The position numbers and the translations under genes were made by a program. Shown one piece after another: positions 1 through 11,450 of a stretch of 64,000 bases of DNA (positions are counted from its first letter, which is position 1; each line of letters starts with the position of its first letter). This DNA comes from Gymnorhina tibicen (lineage: Eukaryota; Chordata; Aves; Passeriformes; Artamidae): NCBI GenBank assembly GCA_013399875.1, contig VXAZ01003270.1:1043558-1107557 (forward strand), given 5' to 3'. The notes beneath the pieces were generated by a model that saw nothing but the letters and a program-made list of their open reading frames with translations, was not told the DNA's origin and made no database searches.

Positions 1-2574
1 TTTCTTTACTGTTATGGTACCTCAACACCTGAGCTTTTCAGTCTTAATTACGATCTGATTTGCCCCTGCTGAAACCGCCTATGGGAAATACTGTGGATGT
101 GGCACTGTGGAACATCAGCCTAATGTAGGATCAGGCTTTTTATTTCTGATCATTATGCTAGTTTATAGTCAATTATTTTGTTTTCCAAAGACATGCATGC
201 TCTCTGCTTCTCTGAAAGCTTTTGGTTCGACATCCTTCCAGGCCAGATAGACTTGGTGTTCAAAATGCGGCCGCTTACCTCCATGGCCCGGTTCCCGGAA
301 ACACTTATGCATGTGCTTAATTGTGCACACATGGGTAATTGCACTGAAATCAAGATGTGTCGAATTAAGCAAGTCAAGAAATATTTGCAGGGTTTGGTCT
401 TTGTTCAACAAACAGGCCTCACCCTGGCTGAAGTCCACGACATGCTACAAAAAGAATCCTAATTCAGAAGTAAGTAGTGTATTAATTATCAATTGACTTA
501 TTTCCTTAAACCAGTTAATTCTGTACTTTTAAAAATTACTTTCCATTTTTCCTGCAAATCCAATTGCCCTTCCTTTCACACTCGTTTTTCCTCCTCACTG
601 CTCAACTCCCAGCAGACCTGAGCTGCCAGCCACATGATCCCTTTTTATAATGATTTGAGTTCTGACATTTCTTTTTTCCTACCAACTTTGTGTATTACCA
701 TAATGGTTCCTAGGACATATTTTGGCTAGCTTTTAGGGAGAGAGAGAGTGTCACAGTGTTTCAGACCTTCATTTCCAAGTGCAGAATTAAATATAATCCT
801 TATAATTATAGCACTGCCACTTGGACCACTGTAGTTCGGGCTATGTCAATATGTCGTCAAAAGCTCTCTTTTTTCAGGAGCTGGAACTCAGTCATGTTGA
901 TTGAATTGAAATTTGATGGCCAGCAGCTGCAAACACACTCTGGCCTCACCCCACCCGTCTCCCTGCTTTTTTTCCCCCCTTTACCACAAAATCCTCTTGC
1001 TTTCTGTCAAAGTCATAGTTTAGAGAACAGAGCTAATGGCTGATTCCAGGCTCAGTTATTCTGAGCCATCCCTTTGGGTAAGTCTAGACTGTCCTTTGAG
1101 GGGTGTCCTGAGGCAACCTGAAGGCACAATCTGCTGTCTGTGCGTGGATGGTGAAACCGAGAGCACAGCCCCAGGTGCAGTGTGAAGGCCATCCTCAGAC
1201 TAGGCATGACCACCCTTCATGGTGGAGCTCCTAGGATGCCATCAGTGTCACTCTCAGCAGCAAAGGAAGCTGTAGACGTGCCTGGGCTGAAGTCTGTGAG
1301 GCTCCTGTGTAAGCAGGCCTGGGAGCACCATAGTCCTCTCCCCTCTCATCCCCTTGGTCAATCCCATACAGACCTTGCTATTCATCTGAACAAGGGCATT
1401 GGGATGAGGGCAAATGCCAGCAGCAGTTTATACTGCAAGTTTAACGCACAACTTTTTTAGCCCTAGGGGGCTGGGGGGAAAAAATAGCTTTGAACTGGGG
1501 AAAAAAAAATTGTATCCAGTAGTTATATAGCATGATCCTGTCATTTTTGGTACTCAGAAACCAAAACAAACCCCCAGAATTCATAACACAAGATACCCAG
1601 GTTTTAAAAGGTGCCACTTGGAACTACACAGTAACTACTTTTCATGAGGCCCTTTAGTCCATGTGTTTACAGGTGGACCAGAATAGCTCTGCAGAAGTTA
1701 ATCCAGTCCCTTGAGTAAACAGCATGTACTTCTGAAACTTTCTATATAAACCAACCATATGTAAGGCCTTTGACATACATTTGTACCACACACAATACAT
1801 CTGAGGGATCCTGCTAGAGCCAGGATGGCTAGTGAGGTTGGTAACCCCTTTGCTAGTGTACTGGATGTGTGTTCATTCTGCCATGCCTCTGAAGGGTAAC
1901 AGCCTTTGGATGACCGGTGTGCCAAAAGGGCTATTTACTGCAACACTTCATTATGTGGTTCTTGCAGCCCTCTGCCAGGACATACTGTCTGTGCTTGGGT
2001 CTCCCGGGCTGCCATCAAAGCACAGGCTCTTTGACATAGGTCAGAAGGAACTCCTCACCCCAGCCTTGCATTGCCACTTTTGGTCACTGAAGTCACACTC
2101 ACCCCCTTCCCTGGTAAAGTTCTTGTCCATCGTTCCCCTCCTCCACTTCCTAAAGCTATAAGCCATTTCTCCTCCTCCACATTCACCCCCTCTCACCTGG
2201 GTTATTGCCCTCCCATCTCTCCTTTCATGCTTCTGACACTGCTGCTTCGTAATGTTGTTTTTCTAGTTTGGAAAGGCCAGAGGGCCAGGCTAAGAGAGAC
2301 ATGCTGAACACATGTTTTCCACATGTTCTCCTCATCTTCCCTCATGCTGCTTCTCTAGCTCTCTCTAGCTTTTTGCTTAAATGGGAAATCTAACGACCAT
2401 GAGCATATTCTCTTCTCTTACTAGTTTTATAAAGGATGAGCTCAAAGGTGCTCTGTCATTGTCATAAGAAACTGAGCAAAAACTTCTGTGAGTTGTCAAA
2501 GCACTTGTAGGTTCTTTGGCCCCTCACCATAGGCCATGAGCACTCACAGACTGGGCATACAGTTGTGAATGCTT
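1..2574. other. Single-copy non-coding stretch, no gene recognised
   Basis: All six frames are broken into short open frames without recognisable domains. The only low-complexity feature is a short GA run near 737-748. The sequence is mixed AT/GC and CpG-poor, as expected of bulk vertebrate intergenic or intronic DNA. I see no tRNA-like box pairs, no CpG island and no recognisable transposon. A degenerate repeat too old to see by eye cannot be excluded. Confidence 0.6.
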
Positions 2575-2745
2575 AGGCTCCAGTTCAGAAAAATACTAAA
2601 AGAATATGTGTGACTTTAAACATATGATTAAATACTTTTTTGTTTGAGTGCTGCTTCCTTGAAGTGGACGCCATTCTGGAGGAGGCACCTTTATTGGTCT
2701 GATTCAGAAAATACTTAAGAGTATGCCAAAGTTTTAAGAATAGTC
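2575..2745. repeat. Ancient sauropsid-type interspersed repeat relic
   Basis: The block contains two facing halves. One reads CAGAAAAATACTAAAAG followed by GTGTGACTTTAAACATATG. The other reads GATTCAGAAAATACTTAAG followed by GCCAAAGTTTTAAG. This layout resembles a very old, palindrome-like repeat common in turtle, crocodile and bird DNA, whose typical core is 'gattctgcaaaatacttaagcacgtgcttaactttaagc'-like. The copy is strongly diverged. The family assignment is from memory of the pattern and its formal name is not given. Confidence 0.4.
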
Positions 2746-4670
2746 GTACATCCACCATCGTGTATTTTTAACGACTCTTGAACAGGGCTGGGTGGTGCAG
2801 GCAAGGCAGAAAACGTGCAGGCTCTTCTGGTCACCTTTTACATTTTCACTCACTCTGGACTCTGAGTGTCTCTGAACCCTAAACACACTTTGGTAGTGCT
2901 GCTGCCTATTTGCCACTTGAATGTTTGATAACGTAGGTGTGCTGTGTACCCAGGTGCAGATTATTTAAAGCACCTGCCATTAAATGAGGAGCAATTATGT
3001 CTTAGAAAGGAAATCTTCATACAGAGTTAGCACTATTTCTATGACTCTGTTTGACAGGGAGTTGGACCCTTGGACTCTTGGATTCCTCTCCTGCATCCCA
3101 ATGACCAATCTGGGAATAGCTAGGAGTCCAACTTTTTTTGACTTAAAACATGTAGGCATCAAATCTTCTCTGTACTGAACTGAAACCAAGGAGAACTGGA
3201 CATCTAATTGTATTTTTGAATCTCAGCCTAAAATCTCTGGAGACTTTTGGAACATTTATCCCTAGGAGATTTTGCTTGAGTCAAGAATACAGACTGAAGC
3301 CATGGCTGAAAAAAACATGCCGACATGTGACATCAGTGCATCAGTCAATGAGTCATCCATCAGTGCCGGAGGACAAAGTATTCTTTGTATTTACCTAAGA
3401 AGTAGTTACCTATTTACTTTCTGAAATTACGCTTGTAGTACTAACTTGAAATTTTGGTTTGCTGTACAGTGAAAACACTATTTTAAATGCCTCGTATAAA
3501 GACAGGCCTTCTTGTTACTCGAACAGTTAGAAATACTAGACAACAAATGTAAAAGGCCTATTTCCTTCCTTGCTAGTATGTGTGGTCTAGGAAAAATCCT
3601 GAACTGTGCTAGTAAGAGACAGTCCAGTCTCTTTTCTTGCAAGTGATGTAATTGTTGGGACTTCAGAGAAGGCTGAATTATTATCATTGCCTTCTGATCT
3701 GTCACTCTTTCTGCTTTCCCTCTGTTTTGGCTTTTCATTCTATAGATATATTACCGAAAATGTATTTTAAAAAATTAAGGGCAGTAATTTATTGAAAAGG
3801 GCTTTACCTGTAAAGGACTCTAGGCATACCACACACAGGCAGGTCCCAGCTGGGAAATCCAGAATTAAGGCTGAAACTCTGTCTCTCAGGCTCACTGTTT
3901 CTCACGGTCCTTGCAGGGTGGTGGGATGCCTGGACTTCCCAGCACACGTGGTAACCATTGATCTCAGTGTGGTGTTAAGAGGCCAGTGCTAGGAGCTGAA
4001 GGCAGAAGAAGAGCTGAAGGGCAAAGGAAGAGAGTGAAATTTTCCTGTCAGTGCTCAAGAGTCTAGCTCTGTACAATCCTAAAACATGTGAGCAAAGGAA
4101 GCTTGAAAAAATTGCCCTGGGACTAGGAAAGCAAATTGATGCAGAGCAGGATAGCCATTCTTTCAAGGAGTAGTAAAGTTATTTTTTTTGTCATTTTCCA
4201 AGGAAAAACCCCACTGATCCAATTTGACTGACTCCACTCCAGCAGTGCAACAGGAGCCAGTGGCCAGATCTCCTGTTTTACAAGGCCTATTACAAAACAC
4301 TTGCACATCTAAAACTTGTGCTTTTCTGCCTCTTGGTATACTTTGTCTCCTCAGAAAAGGTTTTCTCCCTCAGCACTTAATCCCTCTTTAGCCATCACCT
4401 TTTCCTGCCTTACGAACCTCACTGTGTGTGCACTTTGAAGGTTGTGTGGGCACCAGCTCAATGTGAGTGCTTTGTAGGGGAGGCCAGAGCTATGGCCTCT
4501 CACAGGGGCAATGAGCTGCATGTTAGGACCTGGCTTCTTCTGAAATCGTCTGCAAAGGTACACTATTACAGGAGCAATGGACTTGAAAGAAAAACAAAGG
4601 TGCTTACAGCCAGAGACATTTAAGTCCTGCACGAATAACTCTGCTGGTCTCTTGTGACCATCTCTTACCT
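2746..4670. other. Single-copy non-coding stretch, no gene recognised
   Basis: No open frame exceeds about 93 codons and none has recognisable domains. Base composition is unremarkable and CpG is depleted. No repeat, RNA gene or promoter-like CpG cluster was recognised. Confidence 0.6.
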
Positions 4671-4706
4671 AATCTAATCTAATCTAATCTAATCCAATCT
4701 AATCTA
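4671..4706 (+). repeat. (AATCT)n pentanucleotide microsatellite
   Basis: Seven tandem AATCT units run from 4671, with one unit changed to AATCC. It is a short simple repeat and a potentially polymorphic marker. No adjacent transposon tail was recognised. Confidence 0.95.
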
Positions 4707-5354
4707 ACACATTAGTATCTTTACTGCATTTATTATCCTTTTATCAAGGAATGACAGGAAGGAGACTGGGGGCTTGGTAAAAGCATGAGGCAGAGAGGCA
4801 TGAGACATAATGTTGAGCAAAGATTAAAAGAGCTCTACAAGCTCTTGTGTTAGGCAATGAGCATTGCAAACAGCAGACCTTCTTGTCCTTCTCCCATCCC
4901 ACTGACTTTGAGGTGGTGAGGACTTGGTGGCAGAGACTTGGTGTGGGTGACTGAGACCCTATAGCACAGAAACGGATTGTTCAAAGTCTTCCTGTAAGTT
5001 AGAGAGTTTCTCCAAATTCAAACACGGGGCCATGGATACCTCTAATCACTCAGAAACATTATTAATGAGACCATTTTTCTGAGGAGGTCCTGCAGTTTCT
5101 ACACCTTCAGATTTCATTTGGTTTCCTTGATGGGAATGAGCTACAGCTACTGTCAGTGTTTATTTTCAGTTCGTTTTACTGGTGGCACTGCTCGGTAACG
5201 CATGGTTAGGATGGTCCAGTTAATCAACCCTGCTTCTCACTGCCTCCCCCTTTCATTTTTCTGTCTGCTCTTGCATCACAGAAACATTTCCAGCAATTCC
5301 CTTTACATAACAGTTACTGAGGCAAAGGGCTGTCTAGTTATCCTCCACTGGGAA
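4707..5354. other. Single-copy non-coding stretch, nothing recognised
   Basis: Only short, domain-free open frames occur here. The sequence leads directly into the 3' end of a minus-strand CR1 element, and no target duplication is visible. Confidence 0.55.
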
Positions 5355-5548
5355 CTCAGAATCCCGAAATGGGTAAGGTTAAAAGGGACCACGGTGAGTC
5401 ATCTGATCCAACCTCCCTGCTCAAGCAGGATTGTCCTACACACAGGATTGTGTATCCTAGGGCAAAGGATTGCATCCAGATGGTTCTTGAATATCTCCAG
5501 TGAGAGAGACTCCACAACCTCCCTGGGCTACCTGTTCCAGTGAGGAAC
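5355..5548 (-). mobile_element. CR1 LINE, 3'-end fragment, reverse orientation
   Basis: Read on the minus strand this is the 3' end of a chicken-repeat-1 non-LTR retrotransposon. On the plus strand the diagnostic order is GGTTAAAAGGGACC, then ATCTGATCCAACCTCCCTGC, later TCTCCAGTGAGAGAGACTCC and CACAACCTCCCTGGGCTACC. This corresponds to the reverse complement of the end of the CR1 ORF2 and the 3' UTR. The copy is 5'-truncated at about 190 bp, typical of CR1 in birds, and diverged by point changes. It has no coding capacity. Confidence 0.9.
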
Positions 5549-7047
5549 TCAAGTGATAAGAAAGACGCACCCTTCACACAAGTAATTCCCCAACCAAGCA
5601 GGGCAGGGAGGCACCCAGAGGTGCTTATGAGCGCCCATTAAAGCCCTTATGCTCTTTCAGACAGAGGACTGTATTTCTAGGACACAGCATGAGAAATAGT
5701 GACCCTACATGAACCAATGTGCAAAGCTTCCTGCCTCTTAGACAGCTTAGGGGTGGTGGTGGTGCCAAGTCTTTCTGCAGTAGCTAGGATGGGCTGCTTG
5801 GCAGGAGACACAGTGAGTGCCTTTCCCACTCACGGCAGGCAGAAAGAGGTCTGCTTATTCATGAAAACAGTCCTGAAAAAGCTAAAGCAAAATTAAGCTG
5901 GAGTGTTTGGTTCCTATTGGAACACTTGCAGCTTGCACCGGTGATGGTGCCCACTGGTGTGTCTAGAGGCTGTCGGCCAGCAGAAGACAGCACACCAATG
6001 TGGTGGGGGGTGCAGGCGTGCAAACCAGAGCAACTGGTACCTGGGGCTGCTGTGGCTAATGGCAAGGGACACTTCTGATTGGGCAGGGATGAACCGTAGT
6101 GTAGGATGGTGATATGAAGGGCTTCACATTTGCTTTCCCAGTGTGGGCTAAGTGATTCCTTGGCTTGCAAGGAACACTAGGCATATGGTTGAGAGCTTTC
6201 ATCCCATCTGTCTGTGAGGGGAATGAGCACCCGGTGTTGCAGATTGAAAAGGTTTGATCTACCGACAGAGAATGGCTTTGCATGCAGAAAGGCACTTGAG
6301 TGGCTCGGCACAAAGCAGAAAGTGAACATGTAGACTCTTGGCTAGGGCAGAACCCGTCAGTTTTATACCCAATCTCATTACTTTATTCTGATTAACACCA
6401 GTGAGAGAAAGAAGGGAATCAGTACTGGTAGCAACAAGGTTGTAATTTCACCTCTGGTTAATAAGCCATTTGATCTTTGCTTTACTGGTCTCACTGGAAA
6501 CCAATCTCACCTCCTCCAGCTGAGGCTGCCCCATGGGGCTCACATCCTGACAGACATCTGCAGCCATCGCCAGTGGCACATGAGGGGCTGACAGAGGGAA
6601 TGTCATGTTCGTCCTAAGGCTGCACAGCCTATTGAAGGGAATCTTATCACAGCTGAGGCAGACTAATGCAAAGCTCTAGATTGCTTTTCTGGGTCTGTAG
6701 GTTTTGAGACTGCTGTGGCAGTGCATCACAGAGTCCCAGGAGGATGTTTTGTTGTTGTGTCTCAGTAGGAGGCACTGGGGTTGTGCTAGTGAGCCTGTTC
6801 ATACAGAAGACAAGTGTTCATGTTGCCACTGAAGAGAAAAGGACTGGAACCAACCTTAAAGTGGAATGCTATGTTCTTAAGATAAGGAAAAATCAAATTA
6901 AAAATCATTTTCATGGAAGAACTCGGTTTGGGTTGACTGGATTTGTTCATGTCATCAGTACATAATCATAGGGTAACCTCTGGGTTTGTGTCCTAGCTCA
7001 TGTTAACACACAAAGACTCATGCTAACCACTGTTTTCACCACCACCA
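5549..7047. other. Non-coding stretch, one weak repeat hint
   Basis: No gene was recognised; the open frames (up to 103 codons) are domain-free. Near 6375-6425 the string GATTAACACCAGTGAGAG faintly resembles the old sauropsid repeat seen better at 11.4 and 62 kb, but it is too short to call. Confidence 0.55.
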
Positions 7048-7076
7048 AATTCTAGAGGTCAGGGACCTCTAGAATT
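7048..7076. repeat. Perfect 13-bp inverted repeat with 3-nt loop
   Basis: The left arm AATTCTAGAGGTC (7048-7060) and the right arm GACCTCTAGAATT (7064-7076) are exact reverse complements separated by AGG. The centre reads AGGTCAGGGACCT, one base away from an IR-1 nuclear-receptor element (AGGTCA, 1 nt, TGACCT). Function is inference only. Confidence 0.9.
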
Positions 7077-8424
7077 AAACTTACGAGCTATCATAGTGTG
7101 GGCTGATGAACCAGCTCTTTTAGGGTAGTAGCTAAGCACACATTTCCTGTGTGGATGAGCCACAGAAATGGATGCATAACACACATTGACCAGTGGGTTA
7201 CATTTTGGCCTGTACTGTGCAGATGTAACCCAGTGGCCTGGGTGAAGCAATCTTAAAATGACGTGGAACATACCATCATTAGGACCTCATCACACTGTGG
7301 GTATCACGTGAAGTACTTCTCTTGCCAATGAGAGTTCAGCTCAGTGTTACTTAGCGTATCAAGATTTGTGTTAGTTGCAACAAATCCTGCCTGAATTATG
7401 TGTATGTCTATCGTGTAGAAAGCTCACCCTCTTTCTTACGCTATCCACACCAAGATGTCTCTAATGTAAGTTTGAACATATTATTCTGGCTGGGGGTATG
7501 GTTCAGAGAGGTTCTGCACTGACTTGGACTGAAACACATGTAACTGAGGTGCTGTTAGTCCAGCAGAATCCTTGTTTGTACCATCCACCCCAAAGGAAGG
7601 ATGAATTCTCCCACAGGCTGCACTGGACCAAGACAAGCTGCAGAGCTCTGTACAAGGGACTGTGGCCCCGCAGTGCCTCAGTCACACGTGTGTCAGTGAA
7701 GAAAGACTAATGGTGGCAGGATTTTGCAGTGGGGACTGACACCCTCAGGTCACTTGTCCTGCAGCAGAGGTTCACACCTTCACACAGGCTTACTCCAAGG
7801 CCAGGCACACTGAAAGCACGGGGCTACCCCAGCCTACATTTAAGCTTGAATACTGGGAGTATTATTTCCATTTTGAACTTTTTCCAAATAAATAATTTTC
7901 TCAAATGTTATGAAAATAGTTAAATAATTTTGTAAAGCCTGAAGAACATTCTTTTGCATCAGGATTTGAATTGGAAATGGCTGTTTTGGGGCCAATTTAC
8001 TTTAAAAATTACTTTGTCCACAAGGAGCAAGTCAGCCTATGGTATTTCCAGCCTACAAACTTTTTTTTACTTTAACGAGGGCCTTAAAGCTAAGCAAGAG
8101 AAATCTTAGTCCAAAGAAATTCCAATATTGCTCATGCCAGGAAAACGATATCCATTCTTGAGTTTACACTGCTGAGGTTTAGTGGCAGAGAACTGCCCAT
8201 ATGCTTGTCCATGCTGTCACACCCTCAAATTATCCAAAAACAGGGTAGCTTTTCTTACACAGAGCAGGTTCTTACCATGTCTACAGGGCAGTGTAAAGTC
8301 TGTGGACATACCTGTCAATCTTTTATAAACTACAGATCCTCTAAAAGTTTTCAAATACATATGAAGGTTCATTTACAACTAATTTAAGCCTCGTGGCAAT
8401 TGACTTGCTTTTCTTACTTAGCTT
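7077..8424. other. Single-copy non-coding stretch, no gene recognised
   Basis: Only short open frames without domain signatures are present. Positions 7850-8110 are AT-rich. No repeat or RNA gene was recognised. Confidence 0.55.
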
Positions 8425-8505
8425 TCACAGACCCTTCAGAAGTATTCCTCAGACCCTCATGGGTCTGCAGACCACAGCTTGAAAACCACTAGCTCTTAGT
8501 TTAAA
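8425..8505. repeat. Possible old interspersed repeat relic
   Basis: The string CATGGGTCTGCAGACCACAG followed by CTTGAAAACCACTAGCTCTTAG resembles the 'ggtccgcggaccacaggttgagaaccactg' core seen in old amniote interspersed repeats, possibly DNA-transposon derived. The match is short and diverged, so this is tentative. Confidence 0.3.
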
Positions 8506-9519
8506 TAAGATACTTTGGGGCCTTTTGGGCCTAATTTTCTATAGCCTTGCAGCTTGTGAGGTCTTATATACCTATGTGAAGTGTGAGTAAAATGCTACCA
8601 GATGAGGACGGTGGTGTTCAGTCCTGGTGTTGGCTTTTATTTGGACAGGTGTGAAGGATGCCAGTGCAAAGCAGTGACAGATCAGGGCCCCAGCACTGTA
8701 ATTGCTCCCTGCTCCATAGAGATCTTGAGCAGCACTACTCACAGCAGAGCTGGGGAACAATCTTGTTTGCAGAACCATCCTTCTGCTGTTATTCCCTGAA
8801 AGCCAGGCACTGGCCTGGCACATCAATAACCATGGCAAGGATCCATTGGACACCTTGGAGTGACAGGTTTTTCTCTCGGGCTAAGGGGCTCTACTCAAGG
8901 TTAGACTCTTGCTTTGTAGTGCTGTTTGCACCCCTGTTAAGTCTCGGTGTGCTTACTCTTTTTGGTGTTTCATGTCTTGAACATGGAGCAACAATCTTTT
9001 CATTTAAGCAAAGTACAGTGAGAAGTGTTAAGTGTTTCAGTGCCCTTTCTTTCCTTTGATCTCATGTAAAGCTCCATGCAGAGGGTTACATGATCTCCAT
9101 CACTATCTCCTTTCATGCCCGATAATTAGCACAGGTCCATGGGCTGGGTGCAATGCTATCCTTCCCCGTGCTAAGAGGGGAGAAGTGGATGGGGTTGGAG
9201 CGATTGTTTGCTGTGTTGATGACTGTGGTGTTGCCATGGAAAAGCTGGAGACTTCAGGGGAGTTTGTGTTTTGTTGGGCAGGGAGCCAGCCTGCTCTGAC
9301 TTATTACAACTGTGAGAGTGAGTGAGCCATGCAGAACTTTATCCCTCTGTAGCAATTCCAAGGCAGGGAGAAAAAGAAAAGGACAGGACTGCTTTAACAA
9401 GGAGGAGTGCAGTGCACTTTGCTAAGGCTGATTGCATTAAGTACAGAGATGCAGAAAAAATCCTTTGCTATTTTCCACTTTTTTTTTCTTTTTTTTGGCA
9501 GAATGTGTCCACTCTCTTC
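8506..9519. other. Non-coding stretch, no gene recognised
   Basis: Overlapping open frames of up to 133 codons on the plus strand have no recognisable motif. A small imperfect inverted repeat, GCCAGGC/GCCTGGC, lies near 8802-8820. Nothing else was recognised. Confidence 0.5.
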
Positions 9520-9780
9520 TAAGGACTGAATTCAGAGCAGCGCAAATAATAAAATCTCAAGTAATCCTCCTGGAAGCGAACAGAGCCATTTAATTGGCTG
9601 TATCTGTACAGAAAGGAGCACTTGGAGTTCTGCTGAGTCTGAGTCCATTAAAGTCTTTGATCTGTTCCAGAAACAAAAGTGGAAGCAGACTATACTGTTT
9701 TCATTATCTATTCTGAATGAAGTGCAAAAAGTAAATACATAGTGTAAACAGGGAAAAAAATTAATCAAGGCCTAGGTCCA
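9520..9780. promoter_or_regulatory. Candidate conserved non-coding element (AT-rich, TF-core dense)
   Basis: The block contains CCATTTAATTGGCTG (homeodomain-type TAATTG core), TCTTTGATCTG (TCF/LEF-like CTTTGAT), GCAAATAATAAAA (octamer/forkhead-like) and no repeat signature. These are loose, common motifs. The call rests on local clustering and texture, not on any comparison, so confidence is low. Confidence 0.15.
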
Positions 9781-9884
9781 GCAAAAAGCTATCTTCATAC
9801 TGAGCTTCCCGTACTCTGAGTAGTGCCATTATTCCCTGGAGGTGGAATTAAAAGCGATGCATGCTTTCTACAAATCACTTTCTA

Positions 9885-10025
9885 TGGGCAGATCTCAAAG
9901 CAGTTTACAAAAGCAGCCAGTTCCATTACTCCCACATTAGAGAATGAGTAACTGGGGCCACAGGGCTCATCCAGGAGACTAGACCCTGCCTGAATCCCTG
10001 GTTAGCCACTGCCTTCTCACCACGC
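9885..10025 (-). mobile_element. Ancient MIR/L3-type retroposon relic, reverse orientation
   Basis: On the plus strand the order is AGATCTCAAAGCAGTTTACA, then CCATTACTCCCACATTAGAGAA, GTAACTGGGGCCACAGGGCTC, and GGAGACTAGACCCTGCCTGA. This parallels the minus-strand reading of amniote MIR/L3-like elements, whose 3' end resembles 'tgtaaagtgctttgagatct' and whose body holds the 'cccattttacagatggggaaactgaggcacag' segment. The copy is highly diverged and has no coding capacity. The exact family cannot be settled by eye. Confidence 0.6.
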
Positions 10026-11339
10026 TCCCTCTGAGTGTAGAGAAAGTAGGTGTAGGATGCCAGGGTTATTCCAAAGCATTAAAACACCACTGCACAGTAT
10101 AATTTGTTGTGACCATTCGCTACAACCCTGGCTGCCATGACATGTTCTCATGTTGTATTTAATTGAGATAGAGGCAACTGCCTCTTCCTGAAATGTATTG
10201 GAGAAGGTGGGAAATAACAGGATTTTGGTAATTTTCTGATTTTCTTTTTTGAATTAGAATTTCCTACCTGGCTGTTTGGCATTATAATAGATGCATCTAG
10301 GAGTCCTATTTTAACACACACTTCTCAGGGAACAGTGTTATAAATGTCCATCACAAACTGTCATCTAGCAAAGCTCTGATTTCTAAAAGATCAGAAGAAA
10401 GCAAAATTACTTTCTATAGGGGTTGGCCAGGGAACACACAGGGAAGTCTTGACTCTGCATGAGTCAGTGACAAACTCCTGGACCTTGTAGTCCTCCTGTG
10501 ATCATACTCAGGAGCTGAATCCTGCAAAACCTCTGACCATGTGAGACTCCCATGAACTGCAGCCAACAGCATCACCGCCTCTTTACTTCCAAAGGTAAAA
10601 AACTGCCTGGGTACCATCACAGTCTCTGATGTTAGGCTGGTTTGCAGTGTTCTGTGAGTGACCTGGGAGCTCCAGCTGAGAAGCTGGGGACAGATCTTGC
10701 CAACATGGGAGGTGACAGAGAGTTCTTTTGGCTTCACTGTGATCTAGGTAAGGTCTAAAGGTTAGGTATTATCACAGGATCCACCCACGGTTTGTCAGTG
10801 AAGCTATGGCCTCTTTCCTCTATCTCATTGCATTTAACAGGATTTGTCTTGGGAGATGATTATCCAGTTACTTGGTGGCTATGATATCTCAAGAAGTTAC
10901 AACACAAAGTAGACTAACTTTGTGTTCCAAATACAGCAGGACAAATCAACTAGTGTAAATAATATGAATTGATGAAGCTGTGGCAGCTTACACCAGCAGA
11001 GGACTTACCCAGGGAGATGAAGGGTTGCTGCTTTAAAGCTAAATGTCTGCTCAAAAGAGTTGCTTTTATCCTGCCATTTTTTTTCTTACTTATTTCTGTG
11101 ATATTACTGGTTCAGTATGGAAATTTCTGTCCTCCCCACAGAGCTGTAGTAGCTACATGTTTAGGGACACTCCAGATTAATGAGATCTGCAACATCTTTA
11201 ATCTTTCCTCACAGCATGCTGTGCTTGGGATGCAGTGTGTGAGAAAGACCAAAAGTGATGGATGCGAGAAACGTAGTCACACAGGAAACTGAAACTGCGC
11301 TGTCATTCATTCCCGTAGTACAAAAAACCCTTTCTGTAA
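10026..11339. other. Non-coding stretch with one short hairpin
   Basis: No gene was recognised. A perfect 10-bp inverted repeat (AACACAAAGT at 10901-10910 and ACTTTGTGTT at 10917-10926, 6-nt loop) is the only structured feature. Open frames of up to 107 codons carry no domain. Confidence 0.55.
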
Positions 11340-11450
11340 CCTCAGTTTCCTGATTCTCGTGTGGCTGGGGCCAGATTTGCCACTGGTGCAAACTGGTGCA
11401 GCACTACTGACATCAGCTGACAACACACCGGTTTACTCCAGGAGATAATT
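11340..11450. repeat. Ancient sauropsid repeat relic
   Basis: The strings GGGGCCAGATTTGCCACTGG, TGCAAACTGGTGCAGC, CTGACATCAGCTGAC and CCGGTTTACTCCAGG follow the order expected for an old repeat built around 'ggccaaatctgcctctggtgcaaactggtgcagctccactgacttcagctg'. The two halves face each other. It is the same broad family as the relics at 27.6, 39.7 and 62 kb. Confidence 0.5.
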
